Shown here in pieces: positions 49,773 through 59,880 of a DNA stretch of 64,000 nt (position 1 is the stretch's first letter; every line of letters starts with the position of its first letter). The notes beneath the pieces are model-generated. The model made no database searches. It was not told the origin of the DNA and saw only the letters and a list, made by a program, of their open reading frames with translations. Origin of the DNA: Larimichthys crocea (lineage: Eukaryota; Chordata; Actinopteri; Sciaenidae); the NCBI RefSeq assembly GCF_000972845.2, contig NC_040028.1, forward strand, positions 21,698,705-21,762,704. Direction: 5' to 3'. The position numbers and the translations under genes were made by a program.

Positions 49773-52700
49773 TCAGCTGCAGTGGCACAGCAGCAGTCCG
49801 GCCACTAGGGGGAGCAAGTTGAGCAGCAAAAGCCACAAAGTGACGGCCAGACCTGGAGAGCTGGAGCACGGGTCTGCAACAAACACAAACACACAAACAC
49901 ACAAACGTGAAATATGCAAACAAACAAACAAACAACAGTGACGCAGCTGATGGTCAAACACTCGACAGGGCGTCTTCCATCTTTTAAATAAAGGAATAAT
50001 TCAGTCAAGTAAACTGTCCACACCTGGAGCTGCTGACGGAGGAAGTGAGCGAGCAAGAAGCCGCTCGATGTTCGACTGTTAGCAAAGTTCAAAGTTTATG
50101 TGGATGAATAAATATGAAATGTCTCGATCAGAGGACGGTTATTAACTCCAGGCTTTCTGTGCTAACTCTTTCTGAACAGGTTCTGGAAAACCTTTGGTCA
50201 AGCAGCAGAAACTAAACGTGTAAACATGTAAAAACAACTGACCAATGGGGTTACTCCTGGACGTGTTGATGGGCGGGAGCTGGTGGGGCAGAGGGCAGTC
50301 TTCACAGAAGTCGGTGCAGGCCGGGCAGACCAGGACGCCGTTGTAAACCCAGTCGTGGACTCGCACGCTGACGCTCAGCAGCTGGCCTTTGCGGGCGCAG
50401 TGGAAGGAGCGATCCTGAACGTCCACGCTCAGGCCCTGAGCCGAGCACCACACCTGCAAACAGGGTCAAGTCTGAGTCAAGGCACGAGGCCACGGCCAAC
50501 GTGTGAGGCTGGAGGTACGGCACCTTGTAGCATCCGGAGCCCCAGTCCGGGTACGTCATCTTCCTGCTGCACTGCTCCATGACAAAGGCCGACTTCTGGT
50601 ACAGACACACCGAGTCCGGGCCGTACTGCTCCGCTCCATAGTTCCTCCACCAGTCTGAACACACACACAGAAACACTGACTCGCTGACACCGTCATGACG
50701 CCGTGCTGACAGCAGCAGGGTGAGGTGTGAGGCGAGGGGTACCTGGCTGGTTCTCCGACACTCTGCAGTACGAGTTCCTCTGATACTCTCCGCTCAGGTG
50801 CCAGCTGAACTCCTGACTGAAGGGACAGAAGTCCGCGATCTCCACGGCACCGCCAAACAACGACAGCTGGTCAGCATCCACGTCCGGGATCCTGTCGAAA
50901 TACTGACACACACACGCGCACACACACACACACACAGTCACACACAGTCTCACACACACACACACACAGTCACACACAGTCACACACAGTCACACACACA
51001 CACACACACAGTCACACACACACACACACACTAAATATCTTTGGAAATCAATCGTAGAAATGTATTCTTCGGATTATAATGAACAACAGTTATTCAGTCT
51101 GAATCTGGTCCAAACCTTGTTCCACTTCTCAGGTTACAAAATTCCAGAAATTTTCCAAGTTGGAAACTTTCCCTGGGAACAAACTGGGAATTTACTAAAT
51201 TGAAGGTTGGCCCTTTAACAGGGAACTTAAATTTAAGTCCCTGTCAAAGTTTAATAACCATAATTCCCATGAAGTTTCTGATTTCGAATATTTCCAAAAT
51301 TCCCAAGCTTAACTTCCTATGGAAAGTTTCTGGAAAGTTTCTATAAATTTACCAGAAACTTTCCACCCTTTGCAACCCTATCCACGTCAGATCAATACAG
51401 ACAGTAGAGGGACCAATCAGGAGAGCTCGCTGCTTGAGATGAAGAACGATCGGACAGACGAGGTCCGACAGGAAACGTCTGAACGTCTGTCTCTGCAGGA
51501 CCAGAGATGTTCCGTCTCTGCAGGACCAGAGACGTTCTGTCTCTGCAGGACCAGAGACGTTCCGTCTCTGCAGGACCAGAGACGTTCCGTCTCTGCAGGA
51601 CCAGAGATGTTCTGTCTCTGCAGGACCAGAGACGTCCTGTCTCTGCAGGACCAGAGACGTCTGTCTCTGCAGGACCAGAGACGTTCTGTCTCTGCAGGAC
51701 CAGAGACGTTCCGTCTCTGCAGGACCAGAGATGTTCTGTCTCTGCAGGACCAGAGACGTTCTGTCTCTGCAGGACCAGAGACGTTCTGTCCGGTTCTGGA
51801 TGGTTTTAGTTTGGACTTGGTGTCAGAGTATCTGTGTGTACCTGGTACTCCAGCGGCAGCTCCTGTGGGTATTTCTGCAGGTTGCAGACGGCCACGGCGA
51901 GCTGGTCCTGCCTGCAGGTGAGCTGCAGAGGAGACGCTCGCACCGTGTCACAGTACGGAGTCACAGCGAGTCGCCTGAAACACAGACACCAAAAACCAGG
52001 CGACCGTGAGCTACGGCATCAGACTGACGCTCTCTGTGGTCATGGGAGAACTCGTGTTACTGTGACCTCTGTCTCTGCCGGTCCATCCAGAACTTGCAGC
52101 TCTTCATGGCGAAGTCGCAGCCGAGGCCGCGGCCCCAGTCCAGCCTCTGGGCCAGGCTGTAGTTGGCTCGGTACCAGCCGCTGTCCTCCATGATGGCCAG
52201 CGTCAGCCGAGAAAAGACCCGGTTCTGTGTGTGTGAGCCCGTCATCGCCTCGTTCTGAGGGAGGAAGAACAAAAAGGATGAGGACGTGGACAGTGTTGAC
52301 TTCCACAGTCAGACAGAGGACAGACAGTCACCTCCAGCAGTCTCTTCTCCCAGTGGTTCAGTTCGGTTCCCGTCCCGCCCTGGTTCTCCAGCTCCATCCC
52401 CTCCAGGATGGGACAGTTAAAATGTCTCCTCGCCTCCTCCTGGAGCCAAAGAGAGGACACAGCTCAACAAGGACTGCAGGTTATTCAATAAAAACGTACA
52501 GTGTGTCTGACTGGACGAGACAAACCACATCTTTAAAAGGCCGAACACGGAAACCCGTCTGCTCGTCTTCAGAGCGGCGTCGTGTTTCAGATTCTTACTG
52601 GACAAAATGTCTCACAGACTTTAGGACGACACTACGTCCCACGTACGTCAGGTCAAACGTCTTACCACGACGCGGGGAGTGACCAGGACGTGGACCTGGT

Positions 52701-52785
52701 GTCGGACCAGCTCCCCTCCTCTGATGTCCCACAGCCTGCTGACCCTCCTGATCACGGCATCGCTCCACTGGTACAGGCCGAGGCT

Positions 52786-52831
<46 letters not shown>

Positions 52832-55800
52832 TAAATAAGAACTTGTTTCCTCTAGAAATCGTGTCTCATGTCAAAGAGGACAGAAGACAGCAGAAAGTAT
52901 TCAGAGTACGTGAGGAGCTGAAATCAGAGTTTGGACATTTGGGACGAGAATGACACAAAAACGATGAAAATAAATTATCAACGAGCAGATCAGGTTTCTG
53001 CAGGCGTCTCTGACTCAGCATGCTTGTTTGTCTGGTACCAGATAAATCAAACTTCATGCACTTCACGCAGACTTCACGCAGACTTCACGCAGACCTCACG
53101 CAGACCTCACGCAGACCTCACGCAGACCTCATGCAGACCTCACGCAGACCTCAAGCAGACCTCATGCAGACCTCATGCAGACTTCACGCAGACCTCACGC
53201 AGACCTCAAGCAGACTTCATGCAGACCTCATGGAGACTTCACGCAGACCTCACGCAGACCTCACGCAGACCTCAAGCAGACCTCAAGCAGACCTCAAGCA
53301 GACCTCATGCAGACTTCACGCAGACCTCACGCAGACCTCACGCAGACTTCACGCAGACTTCACGCAGACCTCAAGCAGACTTCATGCAGACTTCATGCAG
53401 ACTTCATGCAGACTTCATGCAGACCTCATGCAGACTTCATGCAGACTTCATGCAGACCTCATGGAGACTTCACGCAGACCTCATGCAGACCTCACGCAGA
53501 CTTCACGCAGACTTCACGCAGACCTCACGCAGACCTCACGCAGACTTCATGCAGACTTCATGCAGACCTCATGGAGACCTCACGCAGACTTCACGCAGAC
53601 TTCACGCAGACTTCACGCAGACTTCACGCAGACTTCATGCAGACTTACAGGGTACAGACATATTGTAATCAGGTGTGTTCACCTCTCGTTGAAGGCGGGC
53701 AGGCCGCTGGCGAAGCGAGGAGTCAGAGGTTTGCCCTGATCGTCGTGGTAGAAGGCGAACAGACCTGCTGAGAAGCCCTGATGGACACAAGAGGACCGAT
53801 CATCCACACACTCTGAATAATCATCACTCTGAATAACCATCGCTCTGAATAATCATCGCTCTGAATAATCATCACTCTGAATAATCATCACTCTGAATAA
53901 TCATCACTCTGAATAATCATCACTCTGCGTCCGTATGAAACACTGACCAGGGCGTGGATGATCTCGTGTTTGACGGTGGACAGCATCCCTTCAAACTCCT
54001 GAGGCTGGGAGGAGATCATGGCGGGACACAGGTTGGCGTAACCTGCTACAGGTCTGAAGGACACACGAAGACAATCAGCTGACACACCTGAGACGATGAA
54101 GACACACTCTCTGAAGCTACACCTGCCCCACCTGTCCAGCTCCGCCTCCAGCTGGCAGTAAGCAGCGTAGGCCACGATGTTCTCCTGTCCACAGCGCTCG
54201 GTGGTGATGCCGCTGACGTAGAGCACGAAGTCGGACCCTTCCACTCCGGGGCCGTCGGGGGGCCCCGAGGGGCCACACGACTTCCCTGACTCGCTGCACA
54301 CTTTGCATTGCTGCAGGAGAAACAGGACAAGAGTCAGCACCACCATCAGCTGTCAGCTCGCTCCATCAAGGCGTAGGCCTCCCTGACCTGCAGGTGGTGC
54401 TGTGGGACAACGACGGGGCCGCACCGGGTCACGTCCGCACAGGCGTCCTGGCAGTACCGGTGAGGGTCGTCTCTCTTCCTCAGGTACTGGTTGGTGGCAC
54501 ATTGTCTGAGAGGACGGAGACAAGAAGCACTGAGTACCTCCACCCTCCATGAACATGTAGCTGAAGCACTGACTACCTCCACCCTCTCTGAACATGTAGC
54601 TGAAGCACTGACTACCTCCACCCTCCCTGAGCATGTAGCTGAAGCACTGAGTACCTCCACCCTACCTGAGCATGTAGCTGAAGCACTGAGTACCTCCACC
54701 CTACCTGAGCATGTAGCTGAAGCACTGAGTACCTCCACCCTACCTGCTGAGCAGCACCGGCCCCACCCTGCGCCTCACGCTGAAGGCCCTCTGCAGGTAG
54801 TCGATGGCCTGAGGAAACAGTTTATCCTGAGGAGGAAACAGCAGCAGCTCTGTTAGCTCCTGACAACGACTAGCACCACCTGATGGGCGGAGTAACACCA
54901 CCCATCAGTGATAAACCACTAAAGAGATGCTTCAGGCTGGTTCCTCACCTTCACCAGCCTCCTCTTGTCTGCAGGAAGTCTGTGGAGAGAGAACAGAGGA
55001 CTCACAAAGTGCAGACAAACTGTGGAGACAGTGATGGTCACGTTCATGCTTACTGGTCCACGCTGTAGTCGTAGATGATCTTGATCTTCAGCTGCAGGTC
55101 GTCAGGGGAGCTCCTCTTCGTCAAGCGCTCGGGCTTCAGGTGCACATGATGAACAACCTGAAGGAGGCGAGGACAGAAGCATGAGAGCGTGCAGAGCTCC
55201 TGCAGCAGCTCCACAACCTGCTCAGCATCCACTGCATGAGATCCTGCTCAGACGACCACGGGAACAGAGACTCTGTGCAGAGGACACTCTGTGCAGAGGA
55301 CACTGTCTGTCCCAGCTGACTGATGGACACAAACTTACACTCACAGTCCACATGTGTGTTGTATTCACACTGTGTGACCATGTTCACCTCCTGCTGTGTA
55401 GAGAGGCTTTAACACCACGTACATGTTGATGTTCTGTGTATACATGTGTGTGTGTGTCTGTTTTATTTAGTTCATCTTGTGCTTTTTATTCATTTTATTT
55501 TGATAGTTTTCTATCTTTCTATTATCTGCTTCATGTTTCTGTTTATTGTTGAAACCCTGTGTTTGCTAAGTGCTGTGTGAATAAAGTGTGTTTGTTCTGT
55601 GTGACAAAGAATAATTAAGATAAAGTAAATAAATCTAAATTCAATAAATGTAAATTAAATAAAGTAAATAAATCTNNNNNNNNNNAAAACCTGGACGTAG
55701 TCTCCGTGACGTCCCCGCAGACTGTCTAAAACCTGGATGTGGTCTCTGTGACGTCCTCACAGACTGAGACCGAGTGAGTCCTCTCCTTCAGAGACGATCT

Positions 55801-56764
55801 TTGTAGTCCTGCTCGCAGATTTCTCTCGGAGTGAGTCCTCTCTGTCCTCTCAGCTGTTTGTCTCTGTCTCTGTCTCTGTCTTCACTGGGTTTTCCGCGGG
55901 ACGCGAACATGTTCTGATTCAGCCTGCGAGCGATGAATGAAACCAGCACCGAGCGGACCGGGCCGACGGAGGTTCTGTTGACTTCGGGCAGCCGGGCCCG
56001 TGCTGTCGGTGTGTTCGGAGGATGGAGCCGAGGCTGAGCGGGGATGGAAAGCCGTCCGTGTCCCGGCTCCTCGGCCCCGCGCTCGTCCTCTCGGTCCTGG
56101 CCGCGGCGGTGAGCTGCCACGGGACGTGCCGACACCGAGCGCCCGGTGCCGGGGAGGTGAGCTAGGCTAGTTAGCACGGAGCTAGGCTAGTTAGCACGGA
56201 GCTAGGCTAGTTAGCACGGAGCTAGGCTAGTTAGCACGCTAGCTGCGGCGCTAATTATCTGTCAGTGTTTAATTGATGTGGCTCCACAGTGACGACAACA
56301 ACGTGACGTAATGAGTGATCTAATTAGACTTTAATTATTCACACACGACCTCCACGTTAGAGTCCGTTAGCACGTTAGCTTCACGTTAGCTTCATGTTAG
56401 CCTGTTAGCCTGAAGGCTAACGTGAAGCTAACGTGCTAACGGACTCTAACGTGGAGGTCGTGTGTGAATAATTAAAGTCTAATTAGATCACTCATTACGT
56501 CACGTTGTTGTCGTCACTGTGGAGCCACATCAATTAAACACTGACAGATAATTAGCGCCGCAGCTAGCGTGCTAACTAGCCTAGCTCCGTGCTAACTAGC
56601 CTAGCTCCGTGCTAACTAGCCCAGCTCACCTCCCCGGCACCGGGCGCTCGGTGTCGGCACGTCCCGTGGCAGCTCACCGCCGCGGCCAGGACCGAGAGGA
56701 CGAGCGCGGGGCCGAGGAGCCGGGACACGGACGGCTTTCCATCCCCGCTCAGCCTCGGCTCCAT
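49773..56764 (-). CDS. lmln: Leishmanolysin-like M8 metalloprotease (invadolysin), complete, 16 exons
   Basis: Reverse-strand exons: 56764-56630, 55157-55054, 54979-54949, 54826-54744, 54505-54388, 54310-54132, 54053-53948, 53777-53683, 52783-52666, 52439-52332, 52254-52067, 51974-51842, 50902-50743, 50654-50524, 50453-50243, 49873-49773. All borders are GT-AG, phases agree, and the sum is 2001 bp (666 residues plus stop). Residues about 16-34 form a signal peptide ([17 protein letters not shown]). The zinc motif HEIIHALGF has His246, Glu247 and His250 and is split by intron 7; the third zinc ligand is probably His352 in ELNHWEKR, followed by the Met-turn EAMTG (Met363). A Cys-rich C-terminal half ends in a hydrophobic tail (about 641-666), which fits a GPI-anchor signal or membrane anchor. 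The family acts in cell migration, mitosis and lipid-droplet biology. Exon 1 is the minus-strand copy of a head-to-head duplicated exon. Several introns hold private minisatellites. Confidence 0.96.
50905..51033. repeat. Compound (CA)n microsatellite in lmln intron 12
   Basis: CA runs broken by cagtcacacacagt. It starts three bases from the acceptor of exon 13, so it takes the place of most of the polypyrimidine tract. Confidence 0.9.
51495..51790. repeat. 25-bp minisatellite in lmln intron 12, about 12 units
   Basis: The unit contains gtctctgcaggaccagagac, itself an inverted repeat (gtctctg / cagagac around caggac), followed by gt(t)c(c/t)t. Each unit can form a small hairpin. Confidence 0.93.
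52788..52828. repeat. (CA)n at the acceptor side of lmln exon 9
   Basis: About 20 CA units start a few bases upstream of the exon 9 acceptor on the minus strand, so the acceptor is preceded by (TG)n in the transcript. Confidence 0.93.
53053..53648. repeat. 11-bp minisatellite in lmln intron 8, about 54 units
   Basis: The unit acttcacgcag has variants acctcacgcag, acctcaagcag, acttcatgcag and acctcatggag. Units are almost all exactly 11 bp, so all three plus frames stay open as an 11-residue repeat; not coding. Confidence 0.95.
53815..53930. repeat. 16-bp repeat (gaataatcatcactct) in lmln intron 7
   Basis: Seven near-identical units, ending 18 bp before the donor of exon 7 on the minus strand. 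Confidence 0.9.
54525..54745. repeat. 39-bp minisatellite that includes the lmln exon 4 splice donor
   Basis: The unit starts ctgaagcactgagtacctcc and ends accctacctgagcatgtag. About 5.5 units run from the exon 4 donor into intron 4. On the minus strand the units next to the exon repeat the donor sequence CAG|GTAGGGTGG. Confidence 0.92.
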
Positions 56765-57100
56765 CCTCCGAACACACCGACAGCACGGGCCCGGCTGCCC
56801 GAAGTCAACAGAACCTCCGTCGGCCCGGTCCGCTCGGTGCTGGTTTCATTCATCGCTCGCAGGCTGAATCAGAACATGTTCGCGTCCCGCGGAAAACCCA
56901 GTGAAGACAGAGACAGAGACAGAGACAAACAGCTGAGAGGACAGAGAGGACTCACTCCGAGAGAAATCTGCGAGCAGGACTACAAAGATCGTCTCTGAAG
57001 GAGAGGACTCACTCGGTCTCAGTCTGTGAGGACGTCACAGAGACCACATCCAGGTTTTAGACAGTCTGCGGGGACGTCACGGAGACTACGTCCAGGTTTT
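55686..57100. repeat. Inverted repeat (two arms of about 0.7 kb) spanning lmln exon 1 and promoter
   Basis: Sequence 55686-56390 is the reverse complement of 56416 to about 57100, around a 25-bp spacer (56391-56415). The arms run from 42-bp minisatellite through lmln exon 1 into a TTAGC-rich block. They are identical as far as I read them except for one SNP after the exon 1 donor (gtgagctagg against gtgagctggg) and one extra 20-bp unit (gctaggctagttagcacgga: four in the left arm, three in the right). A 10-base N-gap borders the left arm. Confidence 0.9.
56022..56156 (+). pseudogene. Second, inverted copy of lmln exon 1
   Basis: This stretch encodes the same 45-residue first exon as 56764-56630 but on the plus strand, beginning [18 protein letters not shown] and ending at a GAG|GTGAGC donor. 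No other lmln exon lies downstream on the plus strand, so this copy cannot make the protein. It belongs to the left arm of a 0.7-kb inverted repeat. It may be a real duplication, or the other haplotype joined in reverse during assembly. Confidence 0.85.
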
Positions 57101-57470
57101 AGACAGTCTGCGGGGACATCACGGAGACTATGTCCAGGTTTTAGACAGTCTGCAGGGATGTCACGGAGACTAAGTCCAGGTTTTAGACAGTCTGCGGGGA
57201 CGTCACGGAGACTACGTCCAGGTTTTAGACAGTCTGCGGGGACGTCACGGAGACTACGTCCAGGTTTTAGACAGTCTGCGGGGACGTCACAGAGACTAAG
57301 TCCGGGTTTTAGACAGTCTGCGGGGACGTCACGGAGACTACGTCCAGGTTTTAGACAGTCTGTGGGGACGTCACGGAGACTACGTCCAGGTTTTAGACAG
57401 TCTGCGGGGACGTCACAGAGACTACGTCCAGGTTTTAGACAGTCTGCGGGGACGTCACGGAGACTACGTC
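57025..57470 (+). repeat. 42-bp minisatellite, about 10.5 units, next to the lmln promoter
   Basis: Clean forward units ending at a 30-base N-gap. It continues the right arm of the lmln exon 1 inverted repeat. The left arm carries the matching reverse units at 55686-55768. Confidence 0.93.
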
Positions 57471-57500
57471 NNNNNNNNNNNNNNNNNNNNNNNNNNNNNN

Positions 57501-57735
57501 AGTCCGTCAGCTTGGCGGTGAGCTCAGAGCGACGGGTACCCGTCGCTCTGAGCTCACCGCCAAGCTGACGAACTGAGTGTTTGTACCAACAGGCGTTATG
57601 GAGACCAGGAAGAAGAAGAGGAGGTAACCCAGGCTCAGCAGCTTCTATGGACCATGATGGCAGAGGAGAAGAGAGTGAAGAGGACGCTGACGGAGGAAGC
57701 TAAGAAGAGAAAACATCGTGGGATTACACTCTGAC
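57501..57735. mobile_element. Foldback element, copy 5 (core and right arm)
   Basis: Begins at an N-gap, runs through the palindromic core (centre about 57530) and right arm. From 57654 it reads MMAEEKRVKRTLTEEAKKRK then HRGITL and stop at 57734. The start resembles N-termini of a repetitive teleost protein family I recall (LTEEAK(K/R)RK type); this needs a search. The end (gtgggattacactctgacac) is found inverted at about 63877-63897. Confidence 0.7.
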
Positions 57736-58301
57736 ACAACACAACAAAACACTGATTTTTAACGATAATTCAAAACTTATTTTCGACGCGAGGAAAGAAA
57801 AGTCTTTACAACAAATGTTTGTAGACACGAATGCTTTTCTCATTTAGGTCTGAAGAAGTCAGAGACACAGCTGAGCTGAAGGCCCGGTTCTTATCGATGT
57901 GAAGAAGAGCAGCTGTCTGATCACTGACAATGAACCGCGGACAGAACCAGCTGCTCAGAGCAAAACTGTCCCAACGTCTCCTTCATCTGAGTTTGACATG
58001 TGGACGCATGCATGGACTGGACTTCATCTTGCAGAGAGACCTGAGTGTTCCTGAGCCCGTCAGTAAGGTGGCCTTCAGTGCAGTGCCCCTGATGGGTCGG
58101 GAGGTCACGGATCTTCAGACGACAGACAGGACGTACAGCAGGACATTAACGAGTCGAAGACACAATGTCCTTTCATTGGACATTTCCAGAGGCTTGCGTT
58201 CCATTGTTCACTTCAACTGGACGACAACACTAATCAAGTCAGTCGTTAAGAAGAAGTTAATCAGGTTATGATGTCTGAGAGGAGAGTGTGGGAACCACAC
58301 G

Positions 58302-58338
58302 CAGACTGTCTAAAACCTGGACGTAGTCTCCGTGACGA
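58302..58338 (-). repeat. Single 42-bp unit joined to foldback-element sequence
   Basis: One reverse unit (cgcagactgtctaaaacctg...) ends in gtgacgagctaacagcagct, where it joins the flank of the foldback element. The same neighbour relation is seen at 21478. Confidence 0.85.
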
Positions 58339-58565
58339 GCTAACAGCAGCTACAGCTGTCAGCAGGTTACTTCACTGTCCATCATAAACTCTGTAAATCA
58401 CAGAGAGTTGAGGCGGAGCAGCCGGAGGACATCAGAGGGAAAACCAGAAAACATTTCCTACATAAAATGTTTCCGTCAGCGTCCTCTTCACTCTCTTCTC
58501 CTCTGCCATCATGTCCGTAGAAGCTGCTGAGCCTGGTTACCTCCTGTGGTACAAACACTAACAGT
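58335..58565. mobile_element. Foldback element flank and left arm, copy 6
   Basis: Carries the usual flank (gagctaacagcagctacagc ... cagccggaggacatcagagg) followed by the inverted coding-like segment (cgtcagcgtcctcttcactc ... ctctgccatcatgtccgtag) and gtggtacaaacactaac. The palindromic core is absent. Confidence 0.7.
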
Positions 58566-59303
58566 TCCCCACTTACCGTTGCACATGCTGAGATGATTTA
58601 TAATGCTGACGCATGGAAACATCACGAATCATTAATCAATTACATAAAACAAACTTTATTAGGACATGAACATGTGTTTCCATCACATAGTGGTTTGGTA
58701 AAGTGTCTTCAGTCACTGGAGCGCTCCGTGTTTGTATTCAGTCAGTCACGCATCATAAGAAACATCACGTGTGTTTATCGGATCTGATTCAAACGTCTGG
58801 GATTCAAAAAACAGAAAGAAACTCCGATCACATGCTGTAAATATTTAAGCTCCGTGTCCTGTTCATCCATACAAGAAGGTTATAGTACGACGATAATCAC
58901 AGTAACTATTAAAGAATAATACCACAACAACATGGAGACCAGCTCCAGATAAATCAAACATTTGGTTTGAATCTCCGCCTGCAGAACAGTTTCAGGTGAA
59001 AGGCACAAAGTCAGTCTTTGGTAACTTCTCGTCAAACATGTCCCACGTTCAGCGCTGTACTGACCGTAGCGTTCACACTGTCCGACCGTCAGCCGTGCTG
59101 ACAGATCCACCTCTTTGGTCCACACTGAAATATCTCAACAACTATTAGAACCAGTTGAATGCTGGTGTCCTTCATGATCCTCTGACCTTCACATTGTGTA
59201 CGTCCAATTCAAGATCACCTGAAGATCACTGCTCTCAGTTTTCTATAAATGCATCCTCATCAGGGTCCTGTGGAGGTTCAGTCATCCAGGTCGTCTTTCT
59301 TGG

Positions 59304-59360
59304 GTGAAGACATTTCACTTCTCATCCAAGACGGTTCAATGAGAGGTGAAATGTCTTCAC
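59304..59360. repeat. Imperfect hairpin in a dispersed teleost-type repeat
   Basis: Positions 59304-59325 and 59339-59360 are inverted copies (gtgaagacatttcacttctc and its complement with one mismatch) around a 13-bp loop. The flank (tcagtcatccaggtcgtctt and a downstream caactgcaagtccag) resembles a repeat frequent in fish genomes, recalled and not checked. Confidence 0.6.
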
Positions 59361-59439
59361 AGATCTACAACTGCAAGTCCAGTTTCCCCAGATACACCCA
59401 GCTGACACTGGGTTCAGTACAGTTCATAACGCCATGACA

Positions 59440-59560
59440 AAGACCGCCCTCTGTTGGCTGGCTTCCTCCGGATATCCGAGCTCCTCACCCTGTCTTACAG
59501 CTGAGCCCGGACACCCCACAGAGGAAGCTCACTTCAGCCTCATGTATTCACCATCTCATT
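59440..59560. mobile_element. Fragment of the same interspersed repeat
   Basis: Shares ggat(a/g)tc-cgagctcctcaccctgtct and gctgagcccgg-caccc with the copy at 61990-62350. It lies just 3' of tgfbr2. No coding remnant is visible. Confidence 0.55.
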
Positions 59561-59880
59561 ATTTCGGTCACTACCTGAAGCTCGTGGCCGTAGGTTGGAA
59601 CGTAGATCAAGTCTTCCGGCTCAGCTCCCTCTGAGCCACAAAGAGTTAGTTAGTTGTGGAGATATTTCAGTCTGGACCAACAGACCGACCGTCATGGCAT
59701 GCATGAGTTTTACTTTCTCATAGAAATCACGACAGTATCAGTGAGGGGCCTGCAGGTTCGTGTTCCTGGACATTTTTAGTCCACAGCTGGTGGAAAAACA
59801 AAAGATTAGACAGGCAGTGTGAATTCAGCCGGGTATAAGAGCACGTACAACTCAAAGCGTGGGATGACGAGGTCCGCCAC

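Larger units (their letters stand above)
57740..59240. other. lmln-tgfbr2 intergenic DNA
   Basis: Apart from the 42-bp unit and foldback fragment (58302-58565) nothing is recognised. A plus ORF of 113 codons (57930-58271) has no known domain. Confidence 0.55.

Noticed and set aside
52931..53739. Open frames of about 200-245 codons on the plus strand inside lmln
   Set aside because: Translation of an 11-bp repeat lying in intron 8 of the opposite-strand gene.
56609..56998. 129-codon plus-strand frame, mirrored at 55788-56177
   Set aside because: Antisense shadow of lmln exon 1 and its GC-rich 5' region.
57026..57568. 180-codon frame with a 14-residue repeat ([14 protein letters not shown]), also at 22660-23324
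   Set aside because: 42 is a multiple of three, so any frame lacking a stop in one unit stays open; no start signal or splice structure supports translation.
57930..58271. 113-codon plus-strand frame beginning MNRGQNQLL
   Set aside because: No recognisable domain, no conserved pattern that I know, and no flanking exon signals; kept only as intergenic.
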